From an uncultured Eubacteriales bacterium (GTDB lineage Bacteria; Bacillota; Clostridia; Christensenellales; Borkfalkiaceae): a DNA stretch of 64,000 bases. Both the position numbers and the translations under genes were made by a program. The stretch covers positions 1 through 64,000 of the forward strand of contig UQHL01000010.1 of NCBI GenBank assembly GCA_900540805.1. Reading direction: 5' to 3'. This document shows, piece by piece, positions 8,787-17,723 of the stretch (position 1 is its first letter; each line of letters starts with the position of its first letter). The notes under the pieces are model-generated. The model worked only from the letters and a program-made list of their open reading frames with translations, searched no databases and was not told the DNA's origin.

Positions 8787-9544
8787 CAGTTTTCCTCGTT
8801 CAGGAGATCTTTCATTTCGTATTTTCCCGCAGGCTTTCCTTTGAGAAACTTGGCCGCGCGGACGGCGCCCGCCGCAAAGACCCGTTTGCTTCTCGCGCTG
8901 TGGGAAATCGTGAGGATTTCGTCCTCGCCCGCAAACATCACCTCGTGTTCGCCGACGATCGTTCCGCCGCGAACGGCGTGGATTCCGATTTCCGTTTTTT
9001 CGCGCGCCCCGACGATCCCGCTTCGTCCTTCGACGTAACGCTTTTCGCCGCCGAACGCTTCGTTGATGGTGTCTGCAAGCATCAGCGCCGTACCGGAAGG
9101 GGCGTCCTTTTTCAGATTGTGATGCCGCTCGACGATTTCCACGTCGAAGCTCTCGCCCAAAACTTCCGCCGCCGCCCGACAAAGAGCCTGCATCAGATTG
9201 ACGCCGAGCGAAAGATTTGCAGTCTTGAAGATGGCAACCTCCGCCGCATACTCGTCGATGAGCTTCAGATCCCTTTCGGTAAATCCCGTAGAGGCCAGCA
9301 CAATGCCGATTTTTCTTTCTTTGACAAATTTTAACCGCTCCTTGAGATTTTCCGCCGAGGAAAAGTCCACGACGACGTCTATTTCCTCCTTTACCTGCGC
9401 AAAGGTCGAATAAACGGGGATCTCCATTTCTTTTGGAAAGCGATCCACCCCGCATACGGCTTTCGCTTCGCAGTCGCCGTCTAAAAGGGAAAGCACGTTG
9501 CCGCCCATTTTTCCCGCGGCGCCGCAGATTAATATTTTCGTCAT
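8786..9544 (-). CDS. dapB: 4-hydroxy-tetrahydrodipicolinate reductase
   Basis: Second dedicated step of the diaminopimelate/lysine branch: NAD(P)H reduction of the DapA product. The 252-residue protein has the nucleotide-binding GAAGKMGG at residues 8-15 and the family signature ERHHNLKKDAPSGTA, containing the catalytic His and the substrate-binding Lys. The start at 9544 overlaps the dapA stop (ATGA, read on the minus strand), so it is translationally coupled; the longer in-frame start at 9583 lies inside dapA. Last gene of the asd-dapA-dapB operon, under the lysine riboswitch. In a spore former the product feeds both cell wall and dipicolinate. Confidence 0.95.
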   Translation of the reverse strand: MTKILICGAAGKMGGNVLSLLDGDCEAKAVCGVDRFPKEMEIPVYSTFAQVKEEIDVVVDFSSAENLKERLKFVKERKIGIVLASTGFTERDLKLIDEYAAEVAIFKTANLSLGVNLMQALCRAAAEVLGESFDVEIVERHHNLKKDAPSGTALMLADTINEAFGGEKRYVEGRSGIVGAREKTEIGIHAVRGGTIVGEHEVMFAGEDEILTISHSARSKRVFAAGAVRAAKFLKGKPAGKYEMKDLLNEEN

Positions 9545-10431
9545 TCTTTTATCTCCAATCCATATTCGCGCATAGCGGCGCAAAGCTTCGCTTTGTTTGC
9601 GTCCTCGATCTCCGTCAGAGGGGCGCGGGGCGTTCCCGCGTTCAAGCCCAAAAGGTTTAAAGCCGCCTTCGCGGGAATGGGATTTACTTCCACGAAGCAG
9701 GCCTGTGCCAAGGGCTGAAGCTTATCCTGCAACGCAAACGCCTCTTCCGTATTCCCTGTCTTAATCAGCGTGCAGAGCTTTTTGACGTCGGCGGGTACGA
9801 TGTTGGAAAGCACGGAAATCACGCCGCTGCCGCCCACCGCGAGAATGGGGAAATTGAGCGCGTCCTCGCCCGAATAGAGATCGCATTTGCCGCGGATCAG
9901 CCGCAAGGTTTCCATGGTCTGGCTCATGTTTCCGCCCGCGTCTTTAAGCCCCGCCATATTGGGCAGCTCCGCGATGCGCGCCATAGTGGCGGGCAGGATA
10001 TTCACGCCCGTGCGGGAGGGGACGTTGTAGGCGATCACGGGGATACGCACCGCCTTGCAGATGCTTTCGTAATAGGCGTACAGTCCGTTTTGGGTGCATT
10101 TGTTGTAGTACGGCGTGACGGCGAGCAACCCGTCGGCGCCGAGCTCTTCGGCCTGTTTTGCCGAACGGACGGCGTGCTGAGTGGAGTTGCTTCCGCAGCC
10201 GAATACCAGCTTCACCCGTCCTTTCGCCTGTTTGACGGCGTATTTCATGACGGAAGTTTTTTCTTCCTCCGTCATCGTCGCAGGCTCGCCCGTAGTGCCG
10301 AGAATTACCAGCATATCCGTTCCGCCCGCAATCTGCCGTTCGATCATTTCTCCGAATGCGTTAAAATTAATTCCGCCTTCCCCGAACGGGGTAATCATCG
10401 CAGTGGCGGTGCCGCTCAAAAATCCTGTCAT
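9541..10431 (-). CDS. dapA: 4-hydroxy-tetrahydrodipicolinate synthase
   Basis: Condenses pyruvate with aspartate semialdehyde, the branch point to diaminopimelate, lysine and dipicolinate. The 296 residues form one TIM-barrel domain. GTTGEPATM is the conserved substrate loop, YNVPSRTG holds the catalytic Tyr, and GLKDAGGN carries the Schiff-base Lys. The ATG at 10431 is preceded by AAAGGGAGA about 10 bases upstream. Upstream in-frame codons to 10575 overlap the end of asd and have no homology. It starts 52 bases after asd and overlaps dapB by 4 bases. Confidence 0.95.
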   Translation of the reverse strand: MTGFLSGTATAMITPFGEGGINFNAFGEMIERQIAGGTDMLVILGTTGEPATMTEEEKTSVMKYAVKQAKGRVKLVFGCGSNSTQHAVRSAKQAEELGADGLLAVTPYYNKCTQNGLYAYYESICKAVRIPVIAYNVPSRTGVNILPATMARIAELPNMAGLKDAGGNMSQTMETLRLIRGKCDLYSGEDALNFPILAVGGSGVISVLSNIVPADVKKLCTLIKTGNTEEAFALQDKLQPLAQACFVEVNPIPAKAALNLLGLNAGTPRAPLTEIEDANKAKLCAAMREYGLEIKE

Positions 10432-10483
10432 AATATCACTATATTCTCCCTTTTGACAATTTGAGATACCGATTTGATGCAAT

Positions 10484-11563
10484 TCAGCCGAAATACCCCT
10501 TTGCCGCGAGAAGTTCCGCCAAAAGCACGGCGCCGCCCGCCGCTCCGCGCAGGGTATTGTGCGAAAGGCCGACAAATTTGTAATCGAATACGTTATCTTC
10601 TCTCAACCGTCCCGCCGATACGGTCATGCCGTTTCCCTCCATGCGGTCGAGCTTGGTCTGCGGCCGATTGTCTTCCTCGAAATAACGGATAAAATTTTCG
10701 GGCGCGGAGGGGAGCTTCAATTCCTGCGGCTCGCCTCTGTATTCCGTCCAGGCCTTTATAATTTCTTCTTTCGAGGGCTTCTTCTTAAAGGAGACGAATA
10801 CTGCCGCCATATGTCCGTCGGAAACGGGCACGCGCAGACACTGCGCCGTGATGTCGGGCGATTCGGCCGAAACGATTTTTCCGTTTTCCACCCGTCCCCA
10901 GATTTTAAGGGGCTCCTTTTCGCTCTTTTCTTCCTCGCCGCCGATATAAGGGATGACGTTATCGACGATCTCGGGCATGGTCGCAAACGTCTTTCCCGCG
11001 CCGGAAATCGCCTGATAGGTGCAGACTGCGGCCCGTTCGATCCCGAATTTTTTCAAGGGGTGCAGCAAGGGGACGTAGGATTGCAGCGAGCAGTTGGATT
11101 TCACCGCGATAAAGCCTCGGGCGGTGCCCAATCGCTTTTTCTGCGCGGCGATCGCTTCGAGATGATCGGCGTTGATTTCGGGAATGACCATCGGCACGTC
11201 GGGGGTAAAGCGGTGCGCGGAATTATTGGACACCACGGGGATTTCGCGCTTGGCATACGTTTCCTCCAGAGCTTTGATTTTTTCCTTATCCATATTCACC
11301 GCGCAAAAGACGAAATCGACGGTTTCCGCAATTTTATCGACGTCGTTTTCGGCGTCGAGTACCGTCAGTCCCGCGTATTTTTCGGGAACGGGGCAGCCGA
11401 AAGCCCATTTGCCCGCCACGGCCTCCGCATAGGTCTTTCCCGCGGAGCGGCCGGACGCCGCAAGCGCCGCGACTTCGAACAGGGGGTGATTTTGCAGGAT
11501 GAGCAAAAAACGTTGGCCTACCATTCCCGTGGCGCCGATGACGCCGACATTGTAACGTTTCAT
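10484..11563 (-). CDS. asd: Aspartate-semialdehyde dehydrogenase (archaeal/fungal-type branch)
   Basis: Reduces aspartyl phosphate to aspartate semialdehyde, shared by lysine, threonine and methionine synthesis. The 359-residue product has the NADP motif GATGMVGQ near the N-terminus, the active-site Cys in KSNCSLQ, and NNSAHRFTPDVPMVIPEIN-like sequence, which resembles the long archaeal/yeast enzymes rather than the shorter E. coli or Bacillus type. GAGGAG precedes the ATG at 11563; an upstream in-frame ATG at 11578 lies within that ribosome site. First gene of the riboswitch-controlled operon. No aspartokinase gene is present in the window. Confidence 0.92.
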   Translation of the reverse strand: MKRYNVGVIGATGMVGQRFLLILQNHPLFEVAALAASGRSAGKTYAEAVAGKWAFGCPVPEKYAGLTVLDAENDVDKIAETVDFVFCAVNMDKEKIKALEETYAKREIPVVSNNSAHRFTPDVPMVIPEINADHLEAIAAQKKRLGTARGFIAVKSNCSLQSYVPLLHPLKKFGIERAAVCTYQAISGAGKTFATMPEIVDNVIPYIGGEEEKSEKEPLKIWGRVENGKIVSAESPDITAQCLRVPVSDGHMAAVFVSFKKKPSKEEIIKAWTEYRGEPQELKLPSAPENFIRYFEEDNRPQTKLDRMEGNGMTVSAGRLREDNVFDYKFVGLSHNTLRGAAGGAVLLAELLAAKGYFG

Positions 11564-11667
11564 AAAAATTCTCCTCATACGATAGATTTGATCGATAATG
11601 TGCCGTATTTAAGATTGAGCTTTTTGAGATTTGTCGTCCCGACGCTTTGAAAAAAGGCGCGGGCAAC

Positions 11668-11690
11668 AAAAAAAGACGGCGGTGCCGTCT
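11668..11690 (-). terminator. Riboswitch-controlled terminator upstream of asd
   Basis: Read on the minus strand: AGACGGC, loop ACC, GCCGTCT, then a run of seven T. It lies between the lysine aptamer and asd, the expected place for the expression platform of a transcription-attenuating L-box. Confidence 0.85.
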
Positions 11691-11727
11691 CGCGTTCGCT
11701 TATAATTCTCCCGAAGTATGGGTTCGG

Positions 11728-11908
11728 TAAATAGCGCTTCACGGACGGTGACAGTCATGCGGGTATTCTCCCGTATGCCCAGCGCGGGGGAAGAAACCGC
11801 ACTTCGGCGGAGATACCCTTTCCCGTACGCCGCCGGCCTTTCGGCCGCAAAATCTTCCTCATTTTGCTTTTGCGGCGGGGTACTCTTGCTCGCCCGCTCC
11901 TCTATTTA
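11728..11908 (-). promoter_or_regulatory. Lysine riboswitch (L-box)
   Basis: The minus-strand leader has the L-box conserved blocks in order: AGAGGAGCG at the 5' end, an AAAGGG segment, CGCCGAAG, GCTGGG, and ACTGTCA. A closing P1 helix joins TAAATAG (11902-11908) to CTATTTA (11728-11734). It precedes asd-dapA-dapB and is followed by a terminator, so lysine binding should stop transcription early. Confidence 0.93.
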
Positions 11909-11916
11909 ACATCCTT

Positions 11917-11945
11917 ATTCTATCATATGCGCGGACAAATGTCAA
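11917..11945 (-). promoter_or_regulatory. Sigma-A promoter of the lysine operon
   Basis: On the minus strand: TTGACA (11940-11945), 17-bp spacer, TAGAAT (11917-11922). Transcription would start just upstream of the riboswitch P1 helix. Confidence 0.85.
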
Positions 11946-11994
11946 AGATTTTTATAAGGTTGAAAATTTAATTTGAAATTTTTCCTCATTTTCC

Positions 11995-12023
11995 TTGAAA
12001 TAATCATAAATTTGTAGTAAAAT
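11995..12023 (+). promoter_or_regulatory. Sigma-A promoter for the 12.1-kb membrane protein
   Basis: TTGAAA at 11995-12000, 17-bp spacer, TAAAAT at 12018-12023. The leader of about 95 bases contains a GCCC-TTTTT-GGGC hairpin near 12057-12072. Confidence 0.65.
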
Positions 12024-12124
12024 AGAAAGCGTAAGATTTATGCACGGGAGCAGTACGCCCTTTTTCGGGCCGGACGGCGGAAGGGCGGGATTCGTTTCCC
12101 GATAAAAATTTTTGGAGTTTTCAC

Positions 12125-13420
12125 ATGGCACAAGAAAAGAAAGGGCTGATCGCCCGCATGCTCGAGGGCAAGGAAAAAAGCGAGGAATACGCGAGAAGTA
12201 CTTTGCCCACCAACCGTTGGCAGCTCTTTTGGGATATCTTCAAGGGCAACTTCGGAAAAATCTTCAAAGTCAATCTTTTGATCTTGATTTTCTTCCTCCC
12301 CATTATCGCGATCTTTATTTTCCGCGTATTTTTCGACCAGAGCAACGGCATGACCTATCCGTTCGGTGCCAATCTCGCCGTCGGATATCCCGGGATTCCC
12401 AATACGGTAGGGCTTTCCGAATCCCTTTTGATTACGTCCGACCTCATGATGTACGGCGCGATCGCCGTCGCCTCGTTTATCGCCGCGATCGGGCTTGCGG
12501 GCGGCATGTATGTCATCCGCAACATGGTATGGACGGAGGGCATTTTCGTCGCCAACGACTTCTGGCGGGGCGTTAAGCTCAATTTCTGGAACGCTTTACA
12601 GGCGGCGTTATTCTTTTCCGTAATTATGCTGTTGTGTAAGTTTTTAATCAACACCACGGAGTTTTCCTTTGCGCTGGGTACCTTGAGCAAGGGACAAAGA
12701 GTATGGTTCAGGATCTCGGAGGCGTTCAGCGGCGTGATGATCGCGCTGGCCGCCATGATGTCGCTGTGGATGATTGCGCTCGGCGTCAATTATAAGCAGG
12801 GCGTTTGGACGCTTATTAAAAACTCTTTCCTGATGACCATCGGCATGCTGCCCCAGTCCCTCTTTTTCGGCGTGCTCGCGCTCCTTCCGTTCGGGCTGTT
12901 CCTGATCGGGGGCGGATTGTTCTCGGTTATCGGGGGAATGCTGCTCATTCTTTTCGACTTCGCGTATGCGCTGCTCGTGTGGCTGGACTTTACGCAGTGG
13001 GCGTTCGATAAATTTATCAATCCCAAAATCGAAGGCGCGAAGGTCGGCCGCGGCATTTACAATAAGGACGGGTCAAGCTCCCTCGCGGGCGGCGACAGTG
13101 AAGCCGCGCTCGCCTATCAGCGCGCTATTCTCGCCGCAGGCAAATCGCAGCTCGTCGCTCGTCCCATCAAGCCCATAGACGACTCGCTTCAGGTTTACGA
13201 GCTGCCCCAGGCGTTTACCCGCGAGGACCTGCAACGGCTGAAGGAAAGCAAGCAGAACATCGCGGAAGACACCGACGCCTACGAGCAGGAACACAAAAAC
13301 GACAAGAAGTACGTGGACTATAACAAGCAGTTTGAGGAGCGCGAAAAGGCGCTTCAGGAAGAGACGGATAAGAAGGGCAGAAAAAAGAAGCGCAAACCGC
13401 CCAAGATGTTGGGCGAATGA
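12125..13420 (+). CDS. Polytopic membrane protein, DUF624-like, with charged C-terminal tail
   Basis: A 431-residue protein of unknown function. About five or six hydrophobic segments lie between residues 45 and 295. The stretch NDFWRGVKLNFWNALQAALFF resembles DUF624/YesL-type membrane proteins that accompany sugar transporters, but no transporter genes are next to it. After the last helix there is a tail of about 130 residues, rich in Lys and Glu and ending in a basic KKGRKKKRKPPK run, presumably cytoplasmic. It has its own promoter, and an ATG preceded by TTTGGAG. Divergent from the lysine operon. The DUF624 relation is my inference from one motif. Confidence 0.6.
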   Translation: MAQEKKGLIARMLEGKEKSEEYARSTLPTNRWQLFWDIFKGNFGKIFKVNLLILIFFLPIIAIFIFRVFFDQSNGMTYPFGANLAVGYPGIPNTVGLSESLLITSDLMMYGAIAVASFIAAIGLAGGMYVIRNMVWTEGIFVANDFWRGVKLNFWNALQAALFFSVIMLLCKFLINTTEFSFALGTLSKGQRVWFRISEAFSGVMIALAAMMSLWMIALGVNYKQGVWTLIKNSFLMTIGMLPQSLFFGVLALLPFGLFLIGGGLFSVIGGMLLILFDFAYALLVWLDFTQWAFDKFINPKIEGAKVGRGIYNKDGSSSLAGGDSEAALAYQRAILAAGKSQLVARPIKPIDDSLQVYELPQAFTREDLQRLKESKQNIAEDTDAYEQEHKNDKKYVDYNKQFEEREKALQEETDKKGRKKKRKPPKMLGE

Positions 13421-13433
13421 TCGTTATGCGCCG

Positions 13434-13476
13434 CGGCCGGATAAGAGACGTCGGATAAACCGAGCTTATCCGGCCG
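13434..13476 (+). other. Intercistronic GC-rich hairpin
   Basis: A perfect 12-bp stem (CGGCCGGATAAG with CTTATCCGGCCG) between the membrane-protein gene and the methyltransferase gene. No T run follows, so it is more likely an mRNA-stability or processing element than a terminator. Confidence 0.5.
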
Positions 13477-13500
13477 TATCTTAAAATTAAGGAGAGCGAC

Positions 13501-14235
13501 ATGGAAAAAAAAGCGGCATATGAGGGTCTTGCCGAATGGTTCGAATATCTCAACGATGACTGCGGCTATGAAAAGTGGTCGCAGTATTTAATTTCAAAGC
13601 TGAAATGCTTTCCCCTGACGACGGGGCTGGACGTCGGCTGCGGCAGCGGCTGGTTCACGCGGGCGTTCCGCCGCGCGGGATACGATATGGCGGGGCTGGA
13701 TCTTTCCCCCGCCATGTTGAGCAGGGCGGAGGCTTTGACGTTTGAGGAGGGACTTAAAATCCGCTATCTGCAGGGCGACGTCGCGCGTTTCCGCGCCCTC
13801 GAAAAGTACGATTTCATCACCGCCATCAACGACTGTATCAATTATATTTCCAAAGAAAAATTGCTTTCGGCGTTTGAAAACGTTCGTTCTGCGTTAAATA
13901 AAAACGGAATATTTCTTTTTGATATCAGTTCTGCGCGCAAGTTCCGCGAAAAGATTGCAAATACTGTTTGCGCGGACGATAGGGAGGACGTCACCTATCT
14001 CAGCTTCAACTCGCTGGAAGGAGAGAAGGCGGTGATGGACGTCACGCTGTTCGTCAGGAGGCGGGACGGCGCGTTCGAACGTCGGGACGAAAGGCATATA
14101 CAATATATTTACGAAGAGGCGGAGATCGTTGCCGCTTTAGAAAAAGCGGGCTTCTCTCTTCTGGAGACGGAAGGTCATCTGGGAGAGGAAAAGTCGGAAA
14201 GCGACAGACTTATCTTTCTCGCCCGAAGGAAATAA
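13501..14235 (+). CDS. Class I SAM-dependent methyltransferase
   Basis: A 244-residue methyltransferase with motif I LDVGCGSGWFTRAF at about 41-54 and the post-I acidic residue in GLDLSP. The YDFITAINDCINYI segment is motif II/III. This architecture is the YcgJ/UbiE-like small-molecule group; the substrate is unknown. AAGGAGAG precedes the ATG. hslO starts 13 bases after its stop, so the two are probably cotranscribed, but this adjacency alone does not suggest the substrate. Confidence 0.8.
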   Translation: MEKKAAYEGLAEWFEYLNDDCGYEKWSQYLISKLKCFPLTTGLDVGCGSGWFTRAFRRAGYDMAGLDLSPAMLSRAEALTFEEGLKIRYLQGDVARFRALEKYDFITAINDCINYISKEKLLSAFENVRSALNKNGIFLFDISSARKFREKIANTVCADDREDVTYLSFNSLEGEKAVMDVTLFVRRRDGAFERRDERHIQYIYEEAEIVAALEKAGFSLLETEGHLGEEKSESDRLIFLARRK

Positions 14236-14248
14236 AAGGGAATAGATC

Positions 14249-15100
14249 ATGGAAAACGTTTTGAGAACTTTGATCTGGGACGAACAGGTTTCTCTGACTC
14301 TCGTCGATGCGACGGAGATCGTCAACGAGGCGATTCGCCTGCACGGACTTTCCCGCCCCGCGGCGCTGGTGCTGGGAAAGACGTTGTCCGTCATGACGTT
14401 TATGAGCGCCTGCCTGAAAGAGGAAACGGGGGAAGTATCCGTTTCGCTCAAGGGAAACGGCCGCGGCGGAAAGCTTTCCGTATCGGGGAATTACGCACTG
14501 CGGATACGCGGTTATATCGACTGCCCGCAGGCTGTGACGGAAGGTGGCGATGAGGAAGCGGAATGTCTGGGAAGCGAGGGTTCGTTGACGATTATCCGGG
14601 ACGACGGGTACAGCCGTCCGTTTGTAGGTGCCTGCGCGTTGAATTCCTCGGGAAGCGTCGAACGGGCATTTGAGGAGTATTATCGCATCAGCGAGCAACT
14701 GCCGACGCATATCGCCGCGTCGATCGGGTTCACGCCCGAGGGGACGTGCGCGTATGCGGGGACGGTGGTTTTGCAGCCTTTACCCTTTGCGGACGAGGAG
14801 ACGCTGAAAAAGCTTCCCGCGCGAAAGCGTCTGGAGGAGATTGCGGCTTCTGTCAAGGCTTTGGGGTTGGAAAAAGCCGCGGAAATTTATTTTTCGGCAA
14901 AATCGGCGGGATTGAATTTAAGAAAAGCCGAATATAAATGTAATTGTTCGAAAGAATATCTTTCGGGGGTATTGGTCTCCCTCGGAAAAGACCAGCTCAA
15001 GGACATTCTCCGCGAGGACGGGGAAATAAAAGTCCATTGCCATTACTGCAATAAAGATTATCGCTTTACGGAAGAGGACGTGGAAAAGATGTTTCCGTAA
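14249..15100 (+). CDS. hslO: Hsp33 redox-regulated chaperone
   Basis: A cytosolic holdase activated by oxidative unfolding. The 283 residues are the normal length. The N-terminal core is typical, and the C-terminal zinc switch has all four cysteines: C231-x-C233 and C264-x2-C267. In the reduced state these bind Zn; disulfide formation activates the chaperone. It follows the methyltransferase by 13 bases and precedes the TPR-like gene by about 44 bases. Confidence 0.95.
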   Translation: MENVLRTLIWDEQVSLTLVDATEIVNEAIRLHGLSRPAALVLGKTLSVMTFMSACLKEETGEVSVSLKGNGRGGKLSVSGNYALRIRGYIDCPQAVTEGGDEEAECLGSEGSLTIIRDDGYSRPFVGACALNSSGSVERAFEEYYRISEQLPTHIAASIGFTPEGTCAYAGTVVLQPLPFADEETLKKLPARKRLEEIAASVKALGLEKAAEIYFSAKSAGLNLRKAEYKCNCSKEYLSGVLVSLGKDQLKDILREDGEIKVHCHYCNKDYRFTEEDVEKMFP

Positions 15101-15144
15101 AAAGGCGCAAGGCGTCGGCCGTGCGGCTATGGGGAGAATAAGAA

Positions 15145-16830
15145 GTGCAAACGAGACAACGGAAGGTCATGAAAATTGATTTCAGCAAAAGCCGTTTCAG
15201 GGAAAGGGCGGTGAAATATTACGACGAGGGGAATTATCTCTCCGCCCTCCGTTTCGCGTACAAAGAAATCAATCTCTACGGCGGGGACGGGGACGCGTAT
15301 ATGATGATCTCGGATATTTACGAAAATATGGAGCTCTATTCGTCCGCGGTCAATTGCTGGTTCCGTTTCATGGACAACTGCATGGGAGAGGATTTGCCCG
15401 ATATCTACGAGGGACTGGCGATCAATTATCTCAATATGGGAAACGAGGCGCAGTCTGCGTTCTACTATAATAAACTGATGGATACGGACAACACGCTGAC
15501 GCCCGAAAATAAGGCCGACATCGCGGAAACGTTCGCACACGATAAACGGAGCCGATTCCGTTTCGTGTATCCGCCCCGCTTCGCGGATTATTCGGGGGAA
15601 ACGGAAGCGGGCGCCCGCGCTCTGAAAAACGGAGACTGTAAAAAGGCAATCTCCATTTTGTCGAAAGTGGAAAAAGGTTCGCCCGACTACGCCGCCGCAC
15701 GGGAGATGCAGGCCATTGCCTACATGCTTTCCGAAAATTCCAAACAGGCGGAAAGGATATGTCTCGAACTCGTCGAGGAAGGCCCGTCCAACGTTCAGGC
15801 GTTGGCTACGCTTGCGGCGGTTTATACCGAACAGGGGCGCAGAGACGAAAGCCGCGAAATTGCAATAAGGCTGTGCGGATTGAAAAATCTGACGCCCGAG
15901 GAAGTGTATAAAGTGGCGACGGTATGCTGTGAAAACAATTTGCACGAGCGCGCATTGGAGAAATTCAAGGAATTGGAAAAAGATATTCCCTATGACGGCA
16001 ATATGCTCTATTTCAAAAGCGTCGCCGCCTATAACAGCGGCAAAATCGAGATGGCGCTCGACGCTTTGGAAACACTTTGCACCATATATCCCGACGCGGC
16101 CGTGGCGGAATATTACCTCAAGGCCATCCGCCGCTATCAGGCGCATCCCGATCGGGAGCCGAAACCCCAGCTCACTTATTTTTACCGTATCCCGCAGGAG
16201 GAGAGGGCCGTCCGCTGCCGCGCGCTGCTGCGGATCGGAAAATACCCGCGGGCGGATGCGGAGCTGTTCGGCTCGCTGGCTTTGCGCGAGGGGTATTTCC
16301 GCTGGTGTTTCGATGAAATGGACGGCATGGAGCGCGACCTGCAATATCTCGCGGCGGTGACCGCGGAACATGCCCGCGCGGACGGTTTTCTGCGCGAAGT
16401 CCTGCTGGACTGCGAAGTGTCGGACGTCTTGAAAATAGAGATTCTGCGCCTGTTGTATGCGCGCAACGAGGATAATTCGTTCGGTGTGGTCATCTGTAAT
16501 ATTTACCGCGACCTGCATCTCGAACGCGTGAAGATCGGCCCCAAGCGGCATAAAAAGTTTGTCGAGGCGTACGCGAAGGTGGCGTCAAAATTTACGATCA
16601 TCAACGACGATTACGGGGATAAGATAAAGGCCATGACGGAATTTGTCTATCGCGTGTTTTTGAGAAAGGAATGTTGGGAGCTGGCAAACAATTCGGACGA
16701 TCTCGCCTGTGCGATCTATCTGTTGTGCGGACTGAAAGAAGTGGGACGGAATTCGAAAACGGCTTCGCCCGCTTTCGACGCAACTCCGGGCGCCGTCGAT
16801 CGGATTATGGCGGCCGTATTATCCAAATAA
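15145..16830 (+). CDS. TPR-like repeat protein, function unknown
   Basis: A 561-residue soluble protein made of helical repeats. Several segments fit tetratricopeptide spacing, for example YYDEGNYLSALRFAYKEI, YEGLAINYLNMGNEAQSAFY and ALATLAAVYTEQGRRDESRE. No signal peptide or membrane helix is seen. Two starts are possible: GTG at 15145 with GGGGAG 8 bases upstream, or ATG at 15169 with a closely spaced GGAAGG; I used the first for its better spacing. The next gene, 13 bases downstream, is also a helical-repeat protein. The pair behind hslO may be a conserved unit, but I cannot assign a role. Confidence 0.75.
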   Translation: MQTRQRKVMKIDFSKSRFRERAVKYYDEGNYLSALRFAYKEINLYGGDGDAYMMISDIYENMELYSSAVNCWFRFMDNCMGEDLPDIYEGLAINYLNMGNEAQSAFYYNKLMDTDNTLTPENKADIAETFAHDKRSRFRFVYPPRFADYSGETEAGARALKNGDCKKAISILSKVEKGSPDYAAAREMQAIAYMLSENSKQAERICLELVEEGPSNVQALATLAAVYTEQGRRDESREIAIRLCGLKNLTPEEVYKVATVCCENNLHERALEKFKELEKDIPYDGNMLYFKSVAAYNSGKIEMALDALETLCTIYPDAAVAEYYLKAIRRYQAHPDREPKPQLTYFYRIPQEERAVRCRALLRIGKYPRADAELFGSLALREGYFRWCFDEMDGMERDLQYLAAVTAEHARADGFLREVLLDCEVSDVLKIEILRLLYARNEDNSFGVVICNIYRDLHLERVKIGPKRHKKFVEAYAKVASKFTIINDDYGDKIKAMTEFVYRVFLRKECWELANNSDDLACAIYLLCGLKEVGRNSKTASPAFDATPGAVDRIMAAVLSK

Positions 16831-16843
16831 GGAGAAAAAACAA

Positions 16844-17680
16844 ATGAAACTAATGGATTTCGACGGCCTTTTCGATGAGAAGCTGTCGCAGTACATGGAA
16901 GAAAACAAAGGCAAATATACGGAAAAGCAGTGGGAAAATATAATTCCCAGGCTCTACCAAAAATTCGGCGACACTTATGTGGCAAAAGTGAAGTGTACGC
17001 CAAAGGAATACTATGCGAGGATGACGGACGAGGAATTGACGGCGACTCTTTCCGTCCATCTGAAGGAACAGATTCCCGTGCCCGATTTTCTCTGCTGCGA
17101 AATCGAGGGAAGAAACTGCACCGAGGCATTGCTGTCTCTGCTCAAGAGCGATGACGGGGAGACCGTTTCCTACGCCATAAATCTCGTCGGTGCGGACGAA
17201 CGGGCCTTTCCCGATTATTTTTCGATGATCACGGAAAACAAATTTGACGAGGATATCCGCGACGCCGCCGTGGAAAAACTTAAAGAAAACGCCGATAAAG
17301 CGACGGAAGCTGCGCTGAAATTTTATAAGGAAGGAACCGCGAAGGAATATATGCTGGAAATTCTCTCCCGCGCCAAGAAAAGGGACGAGGGGATTTTTCG
17401 TATTCTGCTCGACGAATTTTTGTCCGATGTCGGGCGGGTACCCATGCATGCGGGGTACCTCGCGGCATACGGCGACGAAAGGGCGCTGCCGTATCTGATG
17501 AAGAAGATCGAGGATCGAAGCATCGGCTTTGTGGAGTTTCAGGAACTAAAATACGCGATCGAGGCGCTCGGCGGCGAATATAACGAGCCGAGGGATTTTT
17601 CCGCGGATAAAGATTTCCGTACGATCGAGGACGCTTCCGTCAGGGAGGGCTTCGGTTACGACGGCCTGCCCAAAAGCTGA
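16844..17680 (+). CDS. HEAT-like helical repeat protein, function unknown
   Basis: A 278-residue acidic soluble protein. After a distinct N-terminal part of about 85 residues, the sequence consists of paired helices with HEAT/PBS-lyase-like spacing (ALLSLLKSDDGETVSYAINL, DIRDAAVEKLKENADKATE, YLAAYGDERALPYLMKKIED). GGAGAAAA precedes the ATG. It lies 13 bases after the TPR-like gene and ahead of a terminator, so it ends the methyltransferase-hslO-TPR operon. Such proteins usually mediate protein contacts; the partner is unknown. Confidence 0.7.
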   Translation: MKLMDFDGLFDEKLSQYMEENKGKYTEKQWENIIPRLYQKFGDTYVAKVKCTPKEYYARMTDEELTATLSVHLKEQIPVPDFLCCEIEGRNCTEALLSLLKSDDGETVSYAINLVGADERAFPDYFSMITENKFDEDIRDAAVEKLKENADKATEAALKFYKEGTAKEYMLEILSRAKKRDEGIFRILLDEFLSDVGRVPMHAGYLAAYGDERALPYLMKKIEDRSIGFVEFQELKYAIEALGGEYNEPRDFSADKDFRTIEDASVREGFGYDGLPKS

Positions 17681-17723
17681 AAGGGCCTCGAAAGAAAATT
17701 CGTAAAAACGCAACGGAATTGCT

